Shown here: piece by piece, positions 59,805 to 64,000 of the stretch | Numbering within the stretch: position 1 is the first letter of the stretch | How the letters are laid out: each line of letters starts with the position of its first letter | Notes under the pieces: model-generated | What the model was told of the DNA's origin: nothing | Seen by the model: only the letters and a program-made list of their open reading frames with translations | Database searches by the model: none | Made by a program: the position numbers and the translations under genes | Assembly (NCBI GenBank): GCA_021201755.1 | Contig: JAJQEI010000006.1 | Span: forward strand, 62,001-126,000 | From: Ruminococcus sp. | Lineage (GTDB): Bacteria > Bacillota > Clostridia > Oscillospirales > Ruminococcaceae | Length of the DNA stretch: 64,000 bases | Direction: 5' to 3'

Positions 59805-59990
59805 ATGGAGAAGTCAAGTGGCGGAATAGGTTTATTCACGGCTTTAGGCCTCATATTTATAGGGCGCAAGCTGCTTAATGTTATCCAGTGGGCTTGGTGG
59901 CTCGTGCTGCTTCCTATCTGGGGTCCTTGGGCTTTAGCTGCTATCACTCTTATGATTTACCTCGTATACCTATATTTGCAAAGGAGGTAA
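59805..59990 (+). CDS. Small two-helix phage membrane protein
   Basis: A 61-residue protein: MEKSSGGIGLFTALGLIFIG and WAWWLVLLPIWGPWALAAIT are the helix regions, with a basic C-terminus LYLQRR. It resembles small phage proteins sometimes labelled Fragile-X-F type. SD AAAGGAGG precedes it. Function unknown. Confidence 0.65.
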   Translation: MEKSSGGIGLFTALGLIFIGRKLLNVIQWAWWLVLLPIWGPWALAAITLMIYLVYLYLQRR

Positions 59991-59996
59991 GCATAT

Positions 59997-60095
59997 ATGA
60001 TTTTGGCATGTATAATCAGTTTTTTCGTAGGTGCCGCATTCGGCATGATGATTATGGCTTTATGCAATATCTCCGGCAGAGACAGGAGGGATTAG
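59997..60095 (+). CDS. DUF3789-like 32-residue membrane peptide
   Basis: MILACIISFFVGAAFGMMIM, then ALCNISGRDRRD, is a single membrane helix with a basic tail, typical of DUF3789. SD AAGGAGG lies upstream. It ends at TAG 60093-60095, two bases before the MuF ATG, which uses the GGAGG inside this gene as its SD; here TAG is probably a true stop. Confidence 0.65.
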   Translation: MILACIISFFVGAAFGMMIMALCNISGRDRRD

Positions 60096-60096
60096 C

Positions 60097-61065
60097 ATGT
60101 GCCAGTATTGTGACCCTCTCATTAAGGCCATTGATGTGTATCTCACCAAAGCAAATAACGATTTGACTGACTCGCTGAAAAGTGCGGGGTTTGTAAAGCC
60201 GAAGGACACGGTAAAGGAGATTGAATCCCTTGAAGATGAAATCACTGAGGCCCTTGAGGACAAGGTTACCTATTACAGGAAAAAGGCAAGTAAGGCGGTT
60301 GACCTGAAGGCCTTGAAAAAGCTATGGCCTGAAATCGTTAAGGGAGATACCACTGATAAAACCCTCGCGAAGCTGTTCGCTGAGGACTTTGAGAAAAATA
60401 TCCCAAAGCTTGCGACTGCTTATATAAAGCAGGTCGACCCTCAGCTTACAGTCTCAACTATTACAGCGAGGACGACGGCTTGGGCGTCTAATTGGAGCGG
60501 AAAGCTCGCCGAGCTGATGAAGCTCGACACGCAAACGGAAATCGAGAAGCTTTTGACCGATACCCTAAAGGAAGGAAAAAGCGTCGCCGATTTTACGCAA
60601 GCCTTGATTGACGGAGAAATCCGCTCGGAGCAGTACAGGGCCCGCTCCGCAGCACTTACCGAAACCCTGCGGGCGCATTCGGTCGCCCAGCAGGAAGCAA
60701 TTACACAAAACTCGGCAGTTGAAAGTAAAGAATGGGTACATACAGGCGAGTACAGAAACTCGCCTCGCGAGAATCACGTTGCGATGAACGGCGTAATTGT
60801 GCCGAAAGATGAGCCTTTTACCTTGGAAGGTGCAGACGGCAAAACCTACTACCCTATGTACCCCAGAGACCCGTCGCTTCCTCCGGGTGAAAGCGTCAAC
60901 TGCCATTGTATACACCGAGGAATTGTCAACGAGGATATTCTTGGATTATCACTTGAAGAGCGGAAACGCTTGCAGCAGGAAGCAATCGACGCCGACGACG
61001 GTGCATGGGAAAAAGAGCTTGACGCGCAAAATAAGGCGCGCGCAGGTATCGAGGAAGAGCCCTGA
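60097..61065 (+). CDS. MuF-type minor head protein
   Basis: The 322-residue protein has a long helical N-terminal part and a C-terminal MuF domain: RSAALTETLRAHSVAQQEAI, ENHVAMNGVIVPKDEPF and VNCHCIHRGIV, with the conserved His and Cys-His-Cys. It acts in head assembly and may enter the host with DNA. Intact. Confidence 0.88.
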   Translation: MCQYCDPLIKAIDVYLTKANNDLTDSLKSAGFVKPKDTVKEIESLEDEITEALEDKVTYYRKKASKAVDLKALKKLWPEIVKGDTTDKTLAKLFAEDFEKNIPKLATAYIKQVDPQLTVSTITARTTAWASNWSGKLAELMKLDTQTEIEKLLTDTLKEGKSVADFTQALIDGEIRSEQYRARSAALTETLRAHSVAQQEAITQNSAVESKEWVHTGEYRNSPRENHVAMNGVIVPKDEPFTLEGADGKTYYPMYPRDPSLPPGESVNCHCIHRGIVNEDILGLSLEERKRLQQEAIDADDGAWEKELDAQNKARAGIEEEP

Positions 61066-61112
61066 TTTAATTTTGGCCGTAAGGCAACTCCTTATTCAGC
61101 TTCCATTCGTCC

Positions 61113-61173
61113 TATATCGCATTTTAAGTGCTCAGAGTATAAATTCTAAGGCCTGAGCCCTTAAAATGCGATA
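61113..61173. repeat. Long inverted repeat downstream of the MuF gene
   Basis: A 22-base arm (ATATCGCATTTTAAGTGCTC plus AG) pairs with 61152-61173 with a single mismatch across a 17-base loop; pairing extends a few bases further outward. No T run follows, so it is more likely an RNA structure or recombination site than a simple terminator. Confidence 0.75.
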
Positions 61174-61230
61174 TGGGGCATTCTGGGTGCTTTCTGGAGA
61201 GCCGTGGTAATATATAAGCATAACGTGAAG

Positions 61231-61258
61231 CGCTTCGGCAATAGCTGAAGCGTTTTTT
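61231..61258 (+). terminator. Intrinsic terminator in the MuF-protease gap
   Basis: CGCTTCGGC pairs with GCTGAAGCG (one G-U) across AATA, followed by six T. Confidence 0.8.
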
Positions 61259-61285
61259 AATGCCTTGAAGGGCGGGGCGTTCAAT

Positions 61286-61480
61286 GTGACCGCATATAAA
61301 AATAGTGAAGGCTATTCCGACCCTACGGCCGGTGAAGCCCTCGGACGCATTGCGCGAGATAACCGGCGCGCAGCGAAAGAGAAAGAACGGCTTGAAGCCC
61401 GGAAACGCTTTGAATGCCTCTGCTCTTTGATGAAGCAGCTGGCCGACGAAAGCGGCTTTGATTTTCCCGGCGAAATATGA
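61286..61480 (+). CDS. Small conserved phage protein
   Basis: About 64 residues from GTG 61286: TAYKNSEGYSDPTAGEALGR is a phrase common to short proteins before the capsid operon, then a basic helix and MKQLADESGFDFPGEI. Function unknown. A TTG at 61265 is an alternative start. Confidence 0.6.
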   Translation: MTAYKNSEGYSDPTAGEALGRIARDNRRAAKEKERLEARKRFECLCSLMKQLADESGFDFPGEI

Positions 61481-61538
61481 CTGAAGGATAGGAAAACCGG
61501 TTGGATATATAAAAATAAAAAGTAAAGGAGGTAAACGC

Positions 61539-62447
61539 ATGAAGGTTGAAAAGGCAATCGAAATCAGCGATGCAAAAATTCAGTTTGTAAGCCTTGTGGA
61601 TAAAGTGGCGAACAAGCGCCAGTTCCTAATCACGAAGGCGGACGACGGTCAAGCCCAGTTTTCGACGGTCGGTAAAATTCTGAAAACCGATACCGATACG
61701 CATTATATCACGGGAATTGTCTACGAGCCTTTGACCGAGGACGCACACGGCAATTATATGACTGAGGCTGAAATCCGCAAGGCCGCTTACTGGTTTGCTA
61801 AAAATGGCGATAAGGTTGACCTGCAGCACAGCTTTGAGCAGGCAGACGGCTTGTCGGTTGTTGAAACCTACGTCTCCCCTGCTGATATGGAAATCGAGGG
61901 TATGCCGGTGATTAAAGGCACTTGGCTTATGACCGTTGAAGTCCAGAATGATGAAGTCTGGGATAAAGTCCAGAAGGGTGAAGTCACAGGTTTTTCAATG
62001 GGCGGTATGGGTAAGTACAGCGAGACTGAGACTGACTTAAGCGAAACGGTTGAGAAGTGCGGCATTTTGAAGCGCTTAGCCGGATTCCTCGGCGTCGATA
62101 CCGTGGAAAAGGGCGAGGTCAAGGACCGCTACGACAAGACCCGAAAAAACCGCAATTTCTGGGCAGCGCTCAGCGCGCTTGAGGACACGCTTCTCAAGTA
62201 TGATTACAGCGGCAAGCATTTTGAGGCGGACGACAACGTAATCCGCGAAGCCCTGACGGACTTCTCTCAGATTATTACCGCCATACTCTCTGAGCCTAAC
62301 GTGATGATGGCCCTCGCTGAGAATGCCCCGGTTGAAAAAGCCGGAAGAAAAATCAGCGGCAAAAACCGCAACACCCTACAGGCAATTTACGACAACCTCG
62401 GAAGCTTGCTTGACGAATTTTCCGACAATGACGAAAAGGAGGAATAA
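61539..62447 (+). CDS. XkdF-like prohead protease
   Basis: The 302-residue protein opens with IQFVSLVDKVANKRQFLITK and has ITGIVYEPLTEDAHGNYMT, VDLQHSFEQADGLSVVETYV (parts) and VTGFSMGGMGKY, the XkdF/prohead serine protease layout: catalytic His in LQHSF and Ser in GFSMGG. It would cut the scaffold and capsid. SD AAAGGAGG. Intact. Confidence 0.85.
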   Translation: MKVEKAIEISDAKIQFVSLVDKVANKRQFLITKADDGQAQFSTVGKILKTDTDTHYITGIVYEPLTEDAHGNYMTEAEIRKAAYWFAKNGDKVDLQHSFEQADGLSVVETYVSPADMEIEGMPVIKGTWLMTVEVQNDEVWDKVQKGEVTGFSMGGMGKYSETETDLSETVEKCGILKRLAGFLGVDTVEKGEVKDRYDKTRKNRNFWAALSALEDTLLKYDYSGKHFEADDNVIREALTDFSQIITAILSEPNVMMALAENAPVEKAGRKISGKNRNTLQAIYDNLGSLLDEFSDNDEKEE

Positions 62448-62450
62448 GAA

Positions 62451-62789
62451 GTGACTAAGACTGAAATTCAGGCACTTGTCGATGAGTCTATCAAGAAAGC
62501 CCTTGACGCAGCTCAGGGCAAGCAGACTCCGGCAGAAAACGCACCTACAGCCGAGACCCCCGTTACCGCTGAGGCGGTACAGAAAATGGTGGACAGCGCC
62601 GTTCAGAAAGCGCTCACACCTGCTGAGGAGCCTATGACCGCCGAGGCCGTACAGGAAATGGTGGAAAAGGCAGTAGCTAAGGCCGTCGAGCCCGTTCTGA
62701 AGGCGCACGGCTTGTCCAGCAATCTCAATGACGAGCAGTTTATTGAGAAGAAAAACGAAACCCGGCACTATCTCGCCGGCATTCTGTAA
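62451..62789 (+). CDS. Probable capsid scaffold protein
   Basis: The 112-residue acidic helical protein starts at GTG 62451 with TKTEIQALVDESIKKALDAA and contains two similar stretches, TAEAVQKMVDSAVQKAL and TAEAVQEMVEKAVAKAV. Position between protease and capsid suggests a scaffold. The C-terminal NETRHYLAGIL may contact the capsid protein. Confidence 0.68.
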   Translation: MTKTEIQALVDESIKKALDAAQGKQTPAENAPTAETPVTAEAVQKMVDSAVQKALTPAEEPMTAEAVQEMVEKAVAKAVEPVLKAHGLSSNLNDEQFIEKKNETRHYLAGIL

Positions 62790-62811
62790 AAATTAAAGGA
62801 GGATAAAAACT

Positions 62812-63783
62812 ATGCCTACTAACGAATAGATTTTGAAGGCCGCCGGCATTACGACCGACGACATTACCTATGGCCTGCTTAACCCTGAACAGGCCCGTAC
62901 TTTTATCAAGCAGACTTTTGAGGCAACCCCTCTGAGCCCTTTGGTAAGACACGAAATGCGCCGCACAAAGACCGGCGAAATCGATAAAATCGGTATTGCG
63001 AGCCGTATTTTGAGGAAGAAAACCGAGAACATTGATGCGCAGGCTGACGGCAGTGCTCCCGTTCTCGACGAGTCTACCGGCCAGATTACCGGTTACCGTG
63101 CGAAGCCGAATTACTCCCAGATTACCTATGCGACCACTGCGGTGCGTCTGCCTTGGGAAATCACTGAGGAGACTCTGCGCGAGAATATCGAGGGCGAAGG
63201 TCTTGAGGCGACCATTACCAACCTCATGACGACCCAGCTCAGCATTGACCTTGAGGATATTTACCTCAACGGCGACACCGACACCAAAACCACCGACGAC
63301 GATTACTACTTCCTGTATATCAATGACGGCTGGCTTAAGCAGGTCGAGACTGACGGCCACGTTTATGACGCGTCCGCGCTGACCGACATGAATCTCGATA
63401 TGTTCTACGGCGCTTTGCAGGCTATGCCGAATAAGTACAACAACGGCAAGCTTCGTTGGCTGATGAGCCCGCACCGCGCTCAGCAGTGGGAGCTCTTCCT
63501 GCTCAATCAGGGCTTGAATTCCGGCGCGCATTTCCCGGACAGCTTGTATAAGAGACCCGCTTCTATCCCGACCATTCAGGTGCCGAGAATGCCTGATGAT
63601 AAGATTCTTCTTACCGACCCGCAGAATCTCATCGTCGTAAATACCTACGATATGAAAATCCGTAAGACCACTGAGGGCAAGGAAGCTATCATGGCTGACA
63701 AGCGTTTCTACGTGGTGCACCTTGACTTTGACACAATCATTGAGGAGACTGACGCGACTGCTATCATCACAGGTATTGCGTAA
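62812..63783 (+). CDS. Major capsid protein with TAG at codon 6
   Basis: An ideal SD (AAAGGAGG) and ATG 62812 give MPTNE, TAG 62827-62829, then ILKAAGITTDDITYGLLNPE, VRHEMRRTKTGEIDKIGIAS, YATTAVRLPWEITEETL and WLMSPHRAQQWELFLLNQ: an HK97-fold capsid of about 323 residues. Gln makes a smooth MPTNEQILKAAG. There is no other lesion in the gene. A TTG at 62833 could start translation but has no SD. Making a capsid therefore needs read-through, a weak internal start, or the TAG is an error or mutation. Confidence 0.9.
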
Positions 63784-63801
63784 GAAGGGAGGGCTTAGCT
63801 T

Positions 63802-64000
63802 ATGTATAAGCTGAAACTTGTTAAAGGCCATTCCTATACCGGCTATGGCGTTAAAGCTACTCAGAAAAGCCCTTTTGTCGAGGTAAGCAGCAAGGAAATA
63901 TCCGACTCGCTCATTGCGAGCGGATATTTCTCCCTCGCTGCAGAAACCGAGACTCCCACGGCAAGTACGATTGCGAGCGCGGCAACAGCAGAGACTGAGG
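63802..64000 (+). CDS. Phage protein downstream of the capsid (cut by window edge)
   Basis: The first 66 codons read MYKLKLVKGHSYTGYGVKAT, a beta-rich start, then SSKEISDSLIASGYFSLA and an Ala/Thr/Glu-rich stretch. SD AAGGGAGG. It resembles small head proteins that follow the major capsid gene. The end is outside the window. Confidence 0.6.
   Translation, partial: MYKLKLVKGHSYTGYGVKATQKSPFVEVSSKEISDSLIASGYFSLAAETETPTASTIASAATAETE

Larger units (their letters stand above)
39240..64000. mobile_element. Integrated tailed prophage, left part
   Basis: From the recQ break to the window end, genes follow a siphophage-like order: serine recombinase, repressor, early regulators, replication and nucleotide genes, a late regulator, terminase, portal, MuF, protease, scaffold and capsid. 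GC and codon use differ sharply from the host part (many CAG, GAG and GGC codons against AT-ending host codons). The tail, lysis and right attachment region are not in the window. At least fifteen stop or frame lesions are present. Confidence 0.92.

Noticed and set aside
62740..63831. A 363-codon reverse-strand open frame opposite the capsid gene
   Set aside because: It is antisense to a clear major capsid protein, has no SD or family motif, and arises from the high GC codon pattern.
39240..64000. A suppressor tRNA gene in the visible prophage
   Set aside because: No cloverleaf or T-loop GTTCRAnYC with a proper acceptor stem was found by eye; a tRNA search of the unseen right part is still needed.

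Overview
The window joins two blocks of different character. Positions 1 to about 39,240 are an AT-rich Gram-positive chromosome segment. The rest, to the right edge, is the left part of an integrated tailed-phage genome with clearly higher GC. The host looks like a Ruminococcus-type member of the Clostridia (Oscillospiraceae). The reasons are a secreted dockerin-bearing protease-like protein, a membrane-anchored GH9 endoglucanase, a spoIIIA locus, gatCAB with an archaeal-type AspRS, and the clostridial operon nusB-(M22)-xseA-xseB-ispA-dxs-tlyA-nadK-argR-recN-recQ. The host uses TAA, TAG and TGA as ordinary stops.

Host layout: prfA (5' part) and a DUF951 protein; an OmpR-type two-component pair; a beta-glucoside PTS permease and GH1 phospho-beta-glucosidase, both frameshifted; pyruvate kinase; an amidohydrolase; pcrA; the dockerin protein; a membrane-anchored PpiC-like foldase; a TagGH-type ABC exporter; a small (p)ppGpp synthetase; gatC-gatA and a single 955-codon ORF fusing GatB to aspartyl-tRNA synthetase; a GH9 cellulase with an in-frame TAG; spoIIIAB-AH with lesions in AE and AF; and the nusB-to-recQ operon. 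Core genes are intact. Every lesion in the host part falls in a catabolic, sporulation or recQ gene.

Prophage layout: a large serine recombinase and an XRE repressor form a translationally coupled lysogeny operon inserted in recQ. A divergent early promoter carries TGTCC-type operators. It drives a replication and nucleotide block: a DUF2800 nuclease, a 3D-domain protein, a DUF2815 protein, DNA polymerase I, ThyX, dUTPase, dCMP deaminase, a VapE-type primase-helicase, a VRR-NUC nuclease and an SNF2 helicase. A late regulator, TerS/TerL, portal, MuF, XkdF-like protease, scaffold and major capsid genes follow. A PD-(D/E)XK gene sits on the opposite strand between terL and portal. The prophage continues past 64,000.

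Two signals stand out. First, the GatB-AspRS fusion would join the two enzymes of tRNA-dependent asparagine synthesis in one chain. Second, prophage genes, including the major capsid, ThyX (twice) and portal (twice), carry in-frame TAG codons where Gln fits the frame, mixed with homopolymer frameshifts. This could be Gln-decoded amber codons, decay, or residual sequence error. The sequence alone does not settle which, and some prophage genes seem to end at TAG.
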